DNA of 64,000 nucleotides from Rikenellaceae bacterium (GTDB lineage Bacteria > Bacteroidota > Bacteroidia > Bacteroidales > UBA932). This document shows positions 24,926-34,363 of this stretch, piece after piece (position 1 is the first letter of the stretch; every line of letters starts with the position of its first letter). Both the position numbers and the translations under genes were made by a program. The notes beneath the pieces are model-generated. The model saw only the letters and a program-made list of their open reading frames with translations, was not told the DNA's origin and ran no database searches. Location: positions 1 to 64,000 of the forward strand of contig JALEPJ010000004.1 in NCBI GenBank assembly GCA_022766385.1, given 5' to 3'.

Positions 24926-26104
24926 CTACAGAGTCCAGCCGACTGTCCAGTCGTTGGATGAATCTACAGCGCCATTGCCATCGATAGTCCCTACGAAGCG
25001 GTTCTTGAAGCTTATTTGGGCTTTTTCCTTGTTGCTGCCGTCAGCGAGGAATGAGGCTGAATTGTAGAGACTTGACTGGCCTTCCTCAAGCTTTTCACTG
25101 AAGCTAGAGTCCATATAGATGTTCTTCAGGACTGATGTGCCATTGGCAAGAGCACTTCTGGTCTGGATAGTTTCGGCGGTGATTCCATTTTCCTTGCCAC
25201 AGATGAGCGCATTCTCGAGACTTACCTCGGTTCCGGCACGGAGACGCACTCCCCTCTTGTTATCTTGCGAGCCATTGCCAATGAGAGTCACAAACCGCAG
25301 TGTCGGATGTGCGACCGGAGCGGCATTGAAATCGTCCGCATTGTTGTCACATTCCATAAGGCAATCACAGGTCGGATCTGATTGATAGGCAACGAGATAC
25401 TCGCCTTTGCCGTTCCAACCTTCAGTCCAGTCAAAGCTATCGTCGGTGCAATCTACTACTACGCAGTGGTCAACATTCACGCTGCCTCCGAAGAACTCGA
25501 TACCGTCATCAGAGCCCATATAGCACTCGACATAGGAAATGCTGGTGCCATTGCCCACGCCGTACAGGGAAAGACCGTTGGCTTCATGCTCTGCATCCAG
25601 TTTGTATCCTGTATATTCCAAACGCACATACTTGAGTATACCGGAGTTGTCGTTCTCCACATTGCCGCCATAGACGGCATTTCCGATTTCAGAGGTAAGC
25701 GACTCGCCTGCTTTCGCAGCTTTGTTTGAATGAGCTTTTCCGCAAATGTGCAGACCACCCCAGGCTCCGGTCTTCTTTGAGTCTGCGGTCAATACTATGG
25801 GTGCATCTGCCGTGCCACAGGCATTGATTTTGGCACCCTGCTCTATGAGGATGTAGTTGATTTCTCCGTTGTCGGCAGCAGAGACAATAACTCCCGGTTC
25901 AATTGTCAATACGGCCGGAGCGACAATCTGAAGGCTTCCTACAAGATGATAGGTCCTTCCCTTCTTCAAAGTAAGGTCACTTGTGATTCGCCCAGAGATA
26001 TCGAGATTTTCCTCTTTTCCTTCATCATCCGGCATTGGTTTTTCGCAGGAAACCAAACCTGCAAACAGAGCTGCAAAGGCAGCCATACAAATTGTTTTCT
26101 TCAT
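24926..26104 (-). CDS. Right-handed beta-helix lipoprotein
   Basis: The 392-residue protein has a lipobox ending at Cys20 (LVSC), then an Asp/Glu-rich spacer and a repeat-rich body typical of right-handed parallel beta-helices (GTADAPIVLTA, SISYVECYMGSDDGIEFFGGSVNVDHC). Related Bacteroidetes proteins are found next to outer membrane TonB receptors, as here. Its role may be ligand capture on the surface; the ligand is unknown and it is not a SusD homologue. ATG 26104 is chosen by the signal peptide. It follows the receptor gene by 43 bases. Confidence 0.8.
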   Translation of the reverse strand: MKKTICMAAFAALFAGLVSCEKPMPDDEGKEENLDISGRITSDLTLKKGRTYHLVGSLQIVAPAVLTIEPGVIVSAADNGEINYILIEQGAKINACGTADAPIVLTADSKKTGAWGGLHICGKAHSNKAAKAGESLTSEIGNAVYGGNVENDNSGILKYVRLEYTGYKLDAEHEANGLSLYGVGNGTSISYVECYMGSDDGIEFFGGSVNVDHCVVVDCTDDSFDWTEGWNGKGEYLVAYQSDPTCDCLMECDNNADDFNAAPVAHPTLRFVTLIGNGSQDNKRGVRLRAGTEVSLENALICGKENGITAETIQTRSALANGTSVLKNIYMDSSFSEKLEEGQSSLYNSASFLADGSNKEKAQISFKNRFVGTIDGNGAVDSSNDWTVGWTL

Positions 26105-26147
26105 AATGTTTTTGTTCGAATATGTATTCGATTGATACCAATTGATA

Positions 26148-28919
26148 CTAAAGCGTCCAGGCAAGTCCCAGACTGAAAGTTAAGCCTTCACTCCAGCCTT
26201 CAATATCTACGGTTTGACCTGTCAGAGGTATTTCCTGCTTGAAGAGTGTCTTGCTGCAGAGCATATTCTTCAGACCCAGACTGAGTTTCCATTGCTCCGA
26301 GAAAGACCAAGCAGCATTGAAATCAAGGCTATGGAAGGGCATCTGTATAACATCGCCCAAACCAGAAAGTCCGACGGAGTGTATTCTTGGACCTTGAAGA
26401 TTGTAAAGGAGGGCCAGCGAGAGCTTCTTTTCCGAAACAGTGTCCTCCCCTCTTTGGCCCTTTCTGCCAAAATCAGTTGTGTAGGTAAGATCCGCATTAA
26501 CAAGATATGGGGAAGCGCCCTGGAGACCCCTTTCGGTATTGGTATATACACCGCCCTCGGGGAGCTTTACATTCGTGTACATATAGGTACCATTGGCACT
26601 TAATGCCAAGTTCCTTGTGACTTGCTTGCGGAATTCTGCCTCAACACCGGCAGCCACACCCTTCCTTGCATTCTGGAATGAGTGTTCCGGAGCTCCACCC
26701 GAATACCTCTGTATTCTTTCAATAGGGTTTTTCAGCCACTTGAAATATGCGGTCAGGGCAATAAGGTCACTGGATTCCTCGCTGATGTGCTCCCATTTCA
26801 AATCAAGATTGTAGTTGAAAGCATTCTTCAAGGATGCATTACCCCTGAGCATTATTCCTCCATAGCTTTCCTGATAGAGGAAAGGAGCCATTTCCACGAA
26901 AGAAGCCCTGGTTATGGTTCTTGAGACTGAGAATCTCAGGTATTCATCCCGCGCGAAGCGGTATTTGAGATTCAGGGCAAAGAAGGGATCATACGAATCC
27001 AGGATTCTCGCTTTGTCCTCAACGTCATCATTGTAGTCCACGCGGCAGCGGCTCGCTTCGAAACGCAGTCCTGCATTAAGGGTCAAACGCTCCGCAAAGC
27101 TTCTGTCATACTCCAGGAAGGCTGCTCCTATGATGTTTCCCGCAGCGTACCTGTCCCTTTTGTTCTGCTTCCTCTGCATCAATGAGGGATTCTGCAGATA
27201 GGCCTCGTAGCCTATCAGGGGATCGATGTCCATTGCCATATCCTCTTCGAAGCTGAGATTTATTCCACTGGCATCATACAGGAAGCGGGTGGTCCTGAAG
27301 TCGCGGGTCTTGTCCTTTGCGCTTAGGCCGAAACAGAGGGATGAGGCGTCATCGGGATGATAGCTTGCCCTTAAATCCATACTGAGTTCGTTTTCCTGCA
27401 AAGCACCGAAGTATCTGTAGGTCTCAAGATTATTGGTAAAGAAATGGAGCCGTCCGTCCGAGGCTCTCTGGAATAGCATCTGGCGTCTGTCAGGTTCGTC
27501 GCTGCGTGTAGTTGACAGCGATGCTCCCCATTCTACATCCCAGGCTTTCCAATAATGGCGTCCCGTGAGCTGAATGTCCTTCAAAGTGTAGATATGGTCG
27601 GTCTGGCTTTCTCCGAAGACTTCCCTGTCTTCGAAATCTGTTCCGGTCTTGGCAATGAAGGCCCTGGATGCATTCCTGGCGTAAAACAGGGTGAGAGTCA
27701 CGAGGTCAGAAGCCCTCAGTGTCTGTTCAATATTGACCAGTGCGGCCAGATCCTCCTTGCGCTTATAATCTTTGTAATTGAAATGACTTTTCCTCATACC
27801 TGAGGCCTCATAGCAGTTCAGATACCCGTCCGTCACCGTCTGTTCTGAGTATTTGGAACTAATATTGGCACTTATGCTTAGTTCCTGACCCTTTATCTTA
27901 TAGTTCTTTCCGAAACCTGCAGTAAGATTCAAATCCGGCAAAGCTGTTCTTTTGTGCACAGAAAAGGCTGTTCCGGGAAAGATGTTCTTCGTCGCAGCAT
28001 AGGCTCCAAACTCTGAATAAGGCAGACTTTCTGCTTGACTGTCAAGCCTGTACGAAGACAGCATGGATGGTGTTTCCATAGCCCAGGAAGTTGAGAAAAG
28101 CGTCCCTACCAGACCTCCGCTTGCGAGAGAAAAGCTTAGGTAATCCTTGCCTCCGCTCTTTGTGCTAATGTCAATGTGGGCCCCGGAATAGTCAGCGAAA
28201 GAAGAAGCATCATATACTTTGCAGACGGTGAGAGCCTGAATTGTAGCCGATGGGAAAATGTCAAGAGGGATGAGCTTGTTGTCGGGATTGGGAGAGGCAA
28301 TGGGAAGACCGTTGAGTGTAGTGGTGCTGTATCTGTCTCCCAAGCCCCTGACTATCAATTGCCCCGCATCCGCAAAAGAAATTCCTGACAGCTTGGCGAC
28401 GCTCTCTTTCGCATCCGAAAGGCCTTTCAGCGACATCTCCTTTGAGCCAAGATTCTCCACAGCAAAGGAGCTCAGGCGACGCTCGTTCTGGAGTGCCTGC
28501 AGAGACTCCAGATTCTTCCTCCCAGTCACCACAGAACCGTCAAGAAACTCCGTATCCGGGGTCAGATATATGGTCAGAAAACCCTTGTCTTCTGTCAATT
28601 TCCCCTTGCCTGAGCTGTAATTCTTGATGGCAAGTTTCCCGGACTTGAGCTCAGCCGTAAACTCAAAATCCAGGCAACCCAAATAAGACACTTCCATAAT
28701 ACTCTCACCTTCAGAGAGTTGCAGAGAGAAACTTCCATCCATCGAAGTGATGCATCCGTAGGAGCTCCCCTTCAGAATAATGGACGCTCCTATGAGTTCC
28801 TCCTCGCTACCGGCCTCAAGCACTCTGCCCTTCAATACTGTCTGCGCCTGGCATACCAATCCCGCAAACATCAACAGTGCGGCCAGTTTCACTTTTTTCA
28901 CAATCAAAACATTTTTCAT
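26148..28919 (-). CDS. TonB-dependent outer membrane receptor with carboxypeptidase-like N-domain
   Basis: The 923-residue protein has a signal peptide (cut near residue 26, CQAQ), a carboxypeptidase-regulatory-like domain (about 28-85), a plug domain with GQLIVRGLGDRYSTTTLNGLPI and SGAHIDISTKSGG, and a C-terminal 22-strand barrel ending in FSLGLAWTL, with a hydrophobic aromatic-containing C-terminus suited to the BAM complex. It takes up an unknown ligand with energy from TonB. It is not of the SusC type: the partner gene downstream encodes a beta-helix lipoprotein. ATG 28919 is chosen by the signal peptide; a -7 box lies 8 bases before it. Confidence 0.88.
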   Translation of the reverse strand: MKNVLIVKKVKLAALLMFAGLVCQAQTVLKGRVLEAGSEEELIGASIILKGSSYGCITSMDGSFSLQLSEGESIMEVSYLGCLDFEFTAELKSGKLAIKNYSSGKGKLTEDKGFLTIYLTPDTEFLDGSVVTGRKNLESLQALQNERRLSSFAVENLGSKEMSLKGLSDAKESVAKLSGISFADAGQLIVRGLGDRYSTTTLNGLPIASPNPDNKLIPLDIFPSATIQALTVCKVYDASSFADYSGAHIDISTKSGGKDYLSFSLASGGLVGTLFSTSWAMETPSMLSSYRLDSQAESLPYSEFGAYAATKNIFPGTAFSVHKRTALPDLNLTAGFGKNYKIKGQELSISANISSKYSEQTVTDGYLNCYEASGMRKSHFNYKDYKRKEDLAALVNIEQTLRASDLVTLTLFYARNASRAFIAKTGTDFEDREVFGESQTDHIYTLKDIQLTGRHYWKAWDVEWGASLSTTRSDEPDRRQMLFQRASDGRLHFFTNNLETYRYFGALQENELSMDLRASYHPDDASSLCFGLSAKDKTRDFRTTRFLYDASGINLSFEEDMAMDIDPLIGYEAYLQNPSLMQRKQNKRDRYAAGNIIGAAFLEYDRSFAERLTLNAGLRFEASRCRVDYNDDVEDKARILDSYDPFFALNLKYRFARDEYLRFSVSRTITRASFVEMAPFLYQESYGGIMLRGNASLKNAFNYNLDLKWEHISEESSDLIALTAYFKWLKNPIERIQRYSGGAPEHSFQNARKGVAAGVEAEFRKQVTRNLALSANGTYMYTNVKLPEGGVYTNTERGLQGASPYLVNADLTYTTDFGRKGQRGEDTVSEKKLSLALLYNLQGPRIHSVGLSGLGDVIQMPFHSLDFNAAWSFSEQWKLSLGLKNMLCSKTLFKQEIPLTGQTVDIEGWSEGLTFSLGLAWTL

Positions 28920-28927
28920 ACTTGCCG

Positions 28928-28935
28928 CAAAATTA
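28928..28935 (-). promoter_or_regulatory. -7 box of the TonB receptor gene
   Basis: Minus-strand TAATTTTG, only 8 bases from the ATG, so the leader would be a few bases at most. The -33 is unclear. Confidence 0.4.
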
Positions 28936-29019
28936 GGCTTGAGATATTTCAGGAACATTACACAATTGTGAAGATTCTGGTACAACGTTTTCTTCTGCTT
29001 TTTATTAATTTTGTGGAAA

Positions 29020-29027
29020 TACTTTTG
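29020..29027 (+). promoter_or_regulatory. -7 box of aroC
   Basis: TACTTTTG fits TAnnTTTG, 3 bases before the ATG at 29031. If used, the mRNA would be leaderless. The -33 is weak. Confidence 0.4.
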
Positions 29028-29030
29028 AAA

Positions 29031-30032
29031 ATGAATTCATTCGGACTATCATTCAGGGTCAGTATATTCGGCGAATCGCACGGAGAAGGCATAGGCATAG
29101 TGTTGGACGGGGTTCCTCAGGGCATCAGCCTTTCGGGGGCGGACTTCGACACTGACATTGCCAGAAGGTCTTCAGGAGCCAGAGGCGCTGCTGCCAGAGG
29201 CGAAATAGGCACTACAGGTACCACCCCGCGCATAGAAGCGGACGAAGCGCACATACTCAGCGGAGTATTCAACGGTCACACCACAGGCGCTCCCCTCGCC
29301 ATCATTTTCCACAATAACAACACGAGATCCACTGATTATCAGCAGTTTTCGATAATGCCGCGGCCAGGACACGCCGACTATGTAGCTTCAGTTAAATGGG
29401 GCAATGACAACGACCCCCGCGGAGGTGGACACTTCTCCGGAAGAATCACACTCCCTATTGTCGCTGCCGGAGTCATTGCCAAAAAAATCCTGGGCAATGT
29501 CAAGGTGAGTGCTGAATTGATTGCCATAGGAGGCTGCGAGGATCGCGGGAAATGGCAGGAATTGCTCAAAGCCACTGCGGCTGAAGGCGATTCGCTTGGA
29601 GGTATCATCGAGTGCACAGTGGACAATGTACCTGTCGGTCTCGGAGAGCCTTTCTTCGATTCAGTGGAGTCGTTGATTTCACACGCAATATTCTCGATTC
29701 CCGGCATACGCGGAATCGAGTTCGGTGACGGCTTCAGGGCAGCTGCAATGAAGGGATCGGAGCACAATGACCCCTTCGGCGAGTGTGGACCTGAGAAGAA
29801 CGGTTGCGGAGGTGCGAACGGCGGCATCAGCAACGGCGCACAGATCAAATTCAGAGTCGCGGTAAAACCGACATCGAGCATTGCCAAAGCACAGCAGACC
29901 TGGAATTTCGAGGAAGGCCGTATAGACACGCTGAGAATCAAGGGCCGCCACGACACTTGCTTCGCACTGCGCACGCCCGTAATCGTGGAGGCAATGACGG
30001 CAATAGTGCTCGCCGACCTGATACTAAGATAA
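29031..30032 (+). CDS. aroC: Chorismate synthase
   Basis: The 333-residue FMN-dependent enzyme turns EPSP into chorismate, the last step of the shikimate route. Family motifs are GESHGEGIGIVLDG at the N-terminus, RPGHADY, NDPRGGGHFSGR and the C-terminal RHDTCFALR. The open frame extends far upstream but crosses the divergent receptor gene; MNSFGLSFRVSIFGESHG is the natural start. A lipoprotein hydrolase gene follows after 22 bases. Confidence 0.95.
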   Translation: MNSFGLSFRVSIFGESHGEGIGIVLDGVPQGISLSGADFDTDIARRSSGARGAAARGEIGTTGTTPRIEADEAHILSGVFNGHTTGAPLAIIFHNNNTRSTDYQQFSIMPRPGHADYVASVKWGNDNDPRGGGHFSGRITLPIVAAGVIAKKILGNVKVSAELIAIGGCEDRGKWQELLKATAAEGDSLGGIIECTVDNVPVGLGEPFFDSVESLISHAIFSIPGIRGIEFGDGFRAAAMKGSEHNDPFGECGPEKNGCGGANGGISNGAQIKFRVAVKPTSSIAKAQQTWNFEEGRIDTLRIKGRHDTCFALRTPVIVEAMTAIVLADLILR

Positions 30033-30054
30033 TTGGAACAGATTTAAAAGAATT

Positions 30055-30864
30055 ATGAAAATCTTTCTCAAGCATTCCCGGCTGCTGGCGACGATTGCGG
30101 CTATCCTTCTTCTCGGCTGCTCTTCGAAAGAAAAGCTCAGCGTCAGCAAAGATTTGTGTTTCTCCACCTGCAATGACTATAAAGGAGAGCCTGTGGAGCT
30201 GAAACTGGATGTTTACCGTATGGAAGGAGCCCGCGCTAAGAAGCGCCCTGTAATACTATGGGTGCACGGCGGCGGGATGTACATAGGTAGCAAGGATGCA
30301 TCCTGGGGGCTCGTACATCATCTCGCCGAGGATTTCGTCAGGATGGGATATGTCTTTGTATCAATGGATTACCGGCTCAACCCTGAATGGGAAGCCACCG
30401 CAGCCTTCGACGCGACCATCAAGGATGCCGCCATCGATGTTGCCTCGGCCGTCGATTGGATCAAAGGCAATGCCCGCGAATTCGGAGGAGACCCTGCGCG
30501 CATCATACTGATGGGCCACTCTGCCGGAGCCGAGATTATCAGCAATTATTACTACAGCAATGCCCTCGTTGACGAGGCAGAACACGACAAGAGCGCCATC
30601 AAAGCGGTCATTCCCATCAGCGGCAACCGACTCTTCTATGATGGCGATGCAAATTCCGGCTCGGGCAATGCGCCTTGTCTAATCATACACGGAAATGCGG
30701 ATGACATCAACCCCTGCGCTGATGCACAAAAGCTCCTCTCGCAGCTCGGAAGCAAGGGTAGGATGGCCATTATGCAGGGCAATGGACATATGTGGACGGA
30801 GAATCCCGAACAGAAGGATTTCCTGATGAAGAACATTTCAGCCTTCCTGAAAGAACTTGACTGA
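30055..30864 (+). CDS. Alpha/beta-hydrolase lipoprotein (esterase/lipase-like)
   Basis: The 269-residue protein has a lipobox ending at Cys22 (LLGC), an HGGG oxyanion motif at 71-74, the nucleophile Ser156 in GHSAG, a probable Asp at 216-217 and His245 (GNGH). This is the hormone-sensitive-lipase/BD-FAE type of carboxylesterase and it probably acts in the periplasm on small esters. Substrate unknown. It ends 13 bases from the convergent apt gene. Confidence 0.85.
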   Translation: MKIFLKHSRLLATIAAILLLGCSSKEKLSVSKDLCFSTCNDYKGEPVELKLDVYRMEGARAKKRPVILWVHGGGMYIGSKDASWGLVHHLAEDFVRMGYVFVSMDYRLNPEWEATAAFDATIKDAAIDVASAVDWIKGNAREFGGDPARIILMGHSAGAEIISNYYYSNALVDEAEHDKSAIKAVIPISGNRLFYDGDANSGSGNAPCLIIHGNADDINPCADAQKLLSQLGSKGRMAIMQGNGHMWTENPEQKDFLMKNISAFLKELD

Positions 30865-30877
30865 AGCCCTCAAAAGG

Positions 30878-31408
30878 CTAATCTACGTCGATTTTGAGGA
30901 GGCTGTCCACTTCGAGTCCCTCTGCGTCTGGATGTCTCGGACAGGCGGTAAGTTCTATGAGACAATTCCTGTAAATAGCTTTCGGTGAGAACTTTGCAAT
31001 CAGACGAGTAGCAGCTGCCATAGTGCCTCCTGTAGCATACAAGTCATCGTGAATCAGCACCACATCATCCGATGAAATGGTTCCCGTGTGAATCTCAATA
31101 GTGTCGGTACCGTATTCAAGGCTATAGGTCTCGGAAAAGGTCTCGCCAGGGAGCTTGCCCTTTTTGCGGATAGGAATGAAACCTGCGCCGAGTCGTGATG
31201 CGAGCACTCCACCGAGGATGAAGCCGCGGGCCTCAAGGCCTACAACCTTCGTCACGCCGAGATTCTTGTATCTTTCATACAGCCTGTCACCCAGTTCCTG
31301 AAGGCAGGCAGGATTGTTAAGAAGGGTGGTAATGTCCTGAAAATGGATGCCGGGGATAGGAAAATCCTCTATCACACGGATGTTGTCTATCAATTCCTGA
31401 TCAGTCAT
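30878..31408 (-). CDS. apt: Adenine phosphoribosyltransferase
   Basis: The 176-residue purine salvage enzyme makes AMP from adenine and PRPP. It shows FPIPGIHFQDITTLL, the EARGFILG loop and the PRPP-binding VVLIHDDLYATGGT. The usual motif has DDLLATGGT, so one Leu is Tyr here. Normal length. A -7 box lies at 31432-31439. Confidence 0.94.
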   Translation of the reverse strand: MTDQELIDNIRVIEDFPIPGIHFQDITTLLNNPACLQELGDRLYERYKNLGVTKVVGLEARGFILGGVLASRLGAGFIPIRKKGKLPGETFSETYSLEYGTDTIEIHTGTISSDDVVLIHDDLYATGGTMAAATRLIAKFSPKAIYRNCLIELTACPRHPDAEGLEVDSLLKIDVD

Positions 31409-31431
31409 AGTAATTCACTGTTATCGCTCTA

Positions 31432-31460
31432 CAAATATACCCGTTTTTTTGCTATTTTTG
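31432..31460. promoter_or_regulatory. Divergent promoters for apt and the ThiL-like gene
   Basis: Minus-strand TATATTTG (31432-31439) serves apt. Plus-strand TATTTTTG (31453-31460) serves the ThiL-like gene, with a leader of about 18 bases. Confidence 0.55.
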
Positions 31461-31482
31461 TTCGTTTGTAAGCTTTTCGGAT

Positions 31483-32496
31483 ATGACAGATAAAAGTTTT
31501 GCGGAAATAGGTAAGGTGGAGGCCATCAGAGAGCTCTATAAAGGAACTCCATACAAGGCTTTCAGCACCTGCCGCTTCGAGGCTCCGGGCCGCGAATATG
31601 TCAGCCATTTCAGCAAAGTCCTGCTTGAAGGCATAGATTTCAACCTCGTATATTTTCCTCTGAAGCATCTCGGTTACAAGAGCGTGCTTTCTGTAAGCGG
31701 CGAACTTCTGGCCCAGCAGGCAAGGCCTAATACCCTTTCCGTGAATCTGGGCATATCGTCCAAACTCGACCTGGAACAGATTCGTGAACTCTGGTCAGGT
31801 ATGGTCACCGCAGCCAGGGAGTTCGGATACAAGAGCGTATACCTGGACCTCAACCCATCACGCAACGGCTTGTGTATCAGCGTATCAGCCACAGGCGAAA
31901 CCAGCCTTCTCAGTGCCCGGAGACGTCCTGCACCAAAATCGAAGGACCTTATCTGTGTGAGCGGTGCCCTCGGTGCAGCCTATATGGGAATGCAGATACT
32001 CGAAAAGGAGCTTGTGCGTTTCAATGAGGGTGAGCACAGTGACAGAAACAAGATTCTTGAGAGAAACAAGATGCTCGTCGGAGCCTATTTGAAGCCTGAA
32101 CTTCCCTCTTCCCTGGTACAGCAGTTCGAGAACTCGGAGATTAGCCCTTCAAGCGGTTATTTCATCACTCACGGACTGGCCGATACACTCAAGAGGCTTT
32201 CTGCGGACACAGGACTCGGAGCCAAGGTCTATGCCGACAAGATTCCTTTCGAGGGCAATACCTTCCAGCTTGGACGTGAACTGAACATTGACCCCATTTC
32301 AGCGGCAATGAACGGGGGTGAGGATTACAAGCTCCTGTTTACCGTCCCTATTCTGCAGTTGGACAAGTTCCGCCACGATTTTCAGACCTTCGACATCATC
32401 GGCCATCTGGCCCAGAAGGAGGCAGGTACTGTCCTTGTGCTTCCTGATGGAAGAGAGATGCCTGTGCGCGCTCAGGGCTGGAGGGAGGAGGAGTAA
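31483..32496 (+). CDS. ThiL-like (AIR synthase-related) protein lacking catalytic aspartates
   Basis: The 337-residue protein aligns by eye along its length with Bacteroidetes thiamine-monophosphate kinase ThiL: LLEGIDFNLVYFPLKHLGYKS, SKDLICVSGALGAAYMGMQ and AMNGGEDYKLLF are clear. However, the Mg-ATP binding sites are altered: the N-terminal GDDAAV is STCRFEA (28-34), SDIxAMN is SGELLAQ (72-78), the GGDTT loop is LDLNPSR (121-127), and DISDGL is ITHGLAD (228-234). The frame is intact, so this is a conserved-fold protein probably without kinase activity rather than a decayed gene. Its role is unknown; it might bind a nucleotide or thiamine compound. Confidence 0.72.
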   Translation: MTDKSFAEIGKVEAIRELYKGTPYKAFSTCRFEAPGREYVSHFSKVLLEGIDFNLVYFPLKHLGYKSVLSVSGELLAQQARPNTLSVNLGISSKLDLEQIRELWSGMVTAAREFGYKSVYLDLNPSRNGLCISVSATGETSLLSARRRPAPKSKDLICVSGALGAAYMGMQILEKELVRFNEGEHSDRNKILERNKMLVGAYLKPELPSSLVQQFENSEISPSSGYFITHGLADTLKRLSADTGLGAKVYADKIPFEGNTFQLGRELNIDPISAAMNGGEDYKLLFTVPILQLDKFRHDFQTFDIIGHLAQKEAGTVLVLPDGREMPVRAQGWREEE

Positions 32497-32557
32497 GACT
32501 TCCTGACAGATACAAACATCATATGACCTTACAATACAGCATTAATCAATATTGACA

Positions 32558-34219
32558 ATGAACAGAGTATTCAAAGCAGCTGCCGTTCTTGCAGCAGGAA
32601 TAGCGGCATTTTCTTGTTCGGCCCCTAAAACGGAGCTCGGCCTTCAGGTCAAAACACAGGCAGGTACGGTTGAAGGCGTCCAGATGGAAGGACTTAAAGC
32701 TTATCTCGGAGTGCCTTTCGCAGAGGCGCCGGTCGGTGAACTCAGATGGCAGGCTCCTCAGCCTAAGCAGGCTTGGGAGGGTGTTCTCGAGACCAAGGAA
32801 TTCGGCAACGACCCTATGCAGCCAAGTGTGTTCGGCGATATGAACTTCCGCGGAAGCGCAAAAAGCGAGGATTGCCTTTATCTCAATATCTGGACCGCAG
32901 CCGAATATGCCGAGGATGCACTTCCGGTGCTCATTTACTTCAATGGTGGCGGCCTTATGGCAGGTTCGGGCAGTGAGCCCCGCTACGATGGCGCAGCCAT
33001 TGCCAAGAAGGGTGTAATCGGCGTTACCGCCAATTATCGCGAGGGCGTATTCGGTTTTATTGCCCATCCTGAACTTACTGCCGAGGCTTCATACAGCGGC
33101 AGCGGCAATTATGGCTTCCTCGATCAGGTAGCGGCCATCAAGTGGGTCAAGGACAATATCGCAGCATTCGGAGGTGACCCTTCACGCATCACCATAGTCG
33201 GTGAGTCGGCAGGTTCATTCTCAGTTTCATTGCTTATGACCTCCCCTCTCTCAAGGGATCTCATCGCAGGCGCTATGCTCTCTTCAGGAGCTGAGGTTAT
33301 GCCTTATTATGCTGTAGCTCAGGCAGATGCAGAGAAAGCTGGAGAGGCATTGCTCGCCAGCAGAGGCATCAACAGCATTGCAGAAGGCCGTGCTCTATCT
33401 GCAGACGAGCTGCAGGAACTCATTCCGCCTATGGTAGTGGGTATGCCTAACGTTGTCATTGACGGCTACTTTATGAAAGAGAGCGCTGACGAGGTGTTCG
33501 AGAAGGGCGAGCAGGCTCAGATCCCTCTTCTTGCAGGATGGAACTCACTGGAGCAGAGCCCTATGGGCAGCCTCAGAGGCTTGGATCCTACAGTCGAGAA
33601 CTACAAGAAGGTTATGAGCGGCACTTTCGGTGAAATGACTGATGAGATTTTCGAGGCTTATGGCATCAACTCAGACGAGGATGTTTACGGAATGCCTGGT
33701 ATGACACTTTCAGGCGACCTCTTCACCGGCTTCCCTACATGGAAGACCTGCGATTATCACGCAAGAACTTCAGACCAGCCTGTATATCGCTATAAGTACA
33801 ATCATCCGCGTCCTCAGGTTTCAGCTAAGATGGGCGATATGGTTGCAGCTCTCGCCGGTGGTGTGAGGGAAAAGACAGCCGAGGAGAAGGCTGCTGAAAT
33901 GCTGCCTAAGAAGCCGGAACCGGTAGGTGCTGTTCACTCTGCTGATATCGAGTATGCTATGGGCAACCTTGCTACCAACGAGTTCTATGAGTGGACAGAG
34001 GAGGATTACGCTATCTCTGAGCTCTTCCTTTCATACTATGCCAACTTCTGTAAGACCGGCAATCCTAATGGCGAGGGACTCCCTGTCTGGACTCCTATCA
34101 ACGGCAAGCTTGATGCGGCTCCTGTTATGCAGATCGATGTGACAAGCGCCGAAGTGGCTGATGAGAAACTCGAGAATGCTTACCGTACACTCGAGAAGTT
34201 CTATCGCAGCGTACGTTAA
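32558..34219 (+). CDS. Type B carboxylesterase lipoprotein
   Basis: The 553-residue protein has a lipobox at Cys20 (AAFSC) and the carboxylesterase/lipase B fold. It shows AYLGVPFAEAPVGELRW, SEDCLYLNIWTA, an oxyanion motif NGGG at 129-132 (usually HGGG) and the nucleophile Ser217 in GESAG. A His within GAVHSADIEY is the likely triad His. It probably hydrolyses esters in the periplasm or on the surface; the substrate is unknown. ATG 32558 is chosen over TTG 32552. Ended by the strong terminator at 34286-34321. Confidence 0.87.
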   Translation: MNRVFKAAAVLAAGIAAFSCSAPKTELGLQVKTQAGTVEGVQMEGLKAYLGVPFAEAPVGELRWQAPQPKQAWEGVLETKEFGNDPMQPSVFGDMNFRGSAKSEDCLYLNIWTAAEYAEDALPVLIYFNGGGLMAGSGSEPRYDGAAIAKKGVIGVTANYREGVFGFIAHPELTAEASYSGSGNYGFLDQVAAIKWVKDNIAAFGGDPSRITIVGESAGSFSVSLLMTSPLSRDLIAGAMLSSGAEVMPYYAVAQADAEKAGEALLASRGINSIAEGRALSADELQELIPPMVVGMPNVVIDGYFMKESADEVFEKGEQAQIPLLAGWNSLEQSPMGSLRGLDPTVENYKKVMSGTFGEMTDEIFEAYGINSDEDVYGMPGMTLSGDLFTGFPTWKTCDYHARTSDQPVYRYKYNHPRPQVSAKMGDMVAALAGGVREKTAEEKAAEMLPKKPEPVGAVHSADIEYAMGNLATNEFYEWTEEDYAISELFLSYYANFCKTGNPNGEGLPVWTPINGKLDAAPVMQIDVTSAEVADEKLENAYRTLEKFYRSVR

Positions 34220-34285
34220 TGGAATATTTCCGGTGACGCTTACGGGGTTCTGCACACTCTCTTTGAGGGCTAAGCCCCGGACTCA

Positions 34286-34321
34286 AAAAAAGCGACTGAC
34301 AATTGTGTCGGTCGCTTTTTT
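34286..34321. terminator. Bidirectional terminator
   Basis: AAAAAAGCGACTGAC pairs with GTCGGTCGCTTTTTT (one mismatch) around AATTGT. A- and T-runs flank the stem, so it works for the esterase (plus) and nagB (minus). Confidence 0.85.
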
Positions 34322-34363
34322 CACGCTTATATCACAGCCCGTCAGGCTCTGTAGTTCTCTGAG

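Noticed and set aside
24926..28919. SusC/SusD pair
   Set aside because: The lipoprotein is a beta-helix and lacks the SusD helical-repeat pattern; the receptor lacks SusC-type features.
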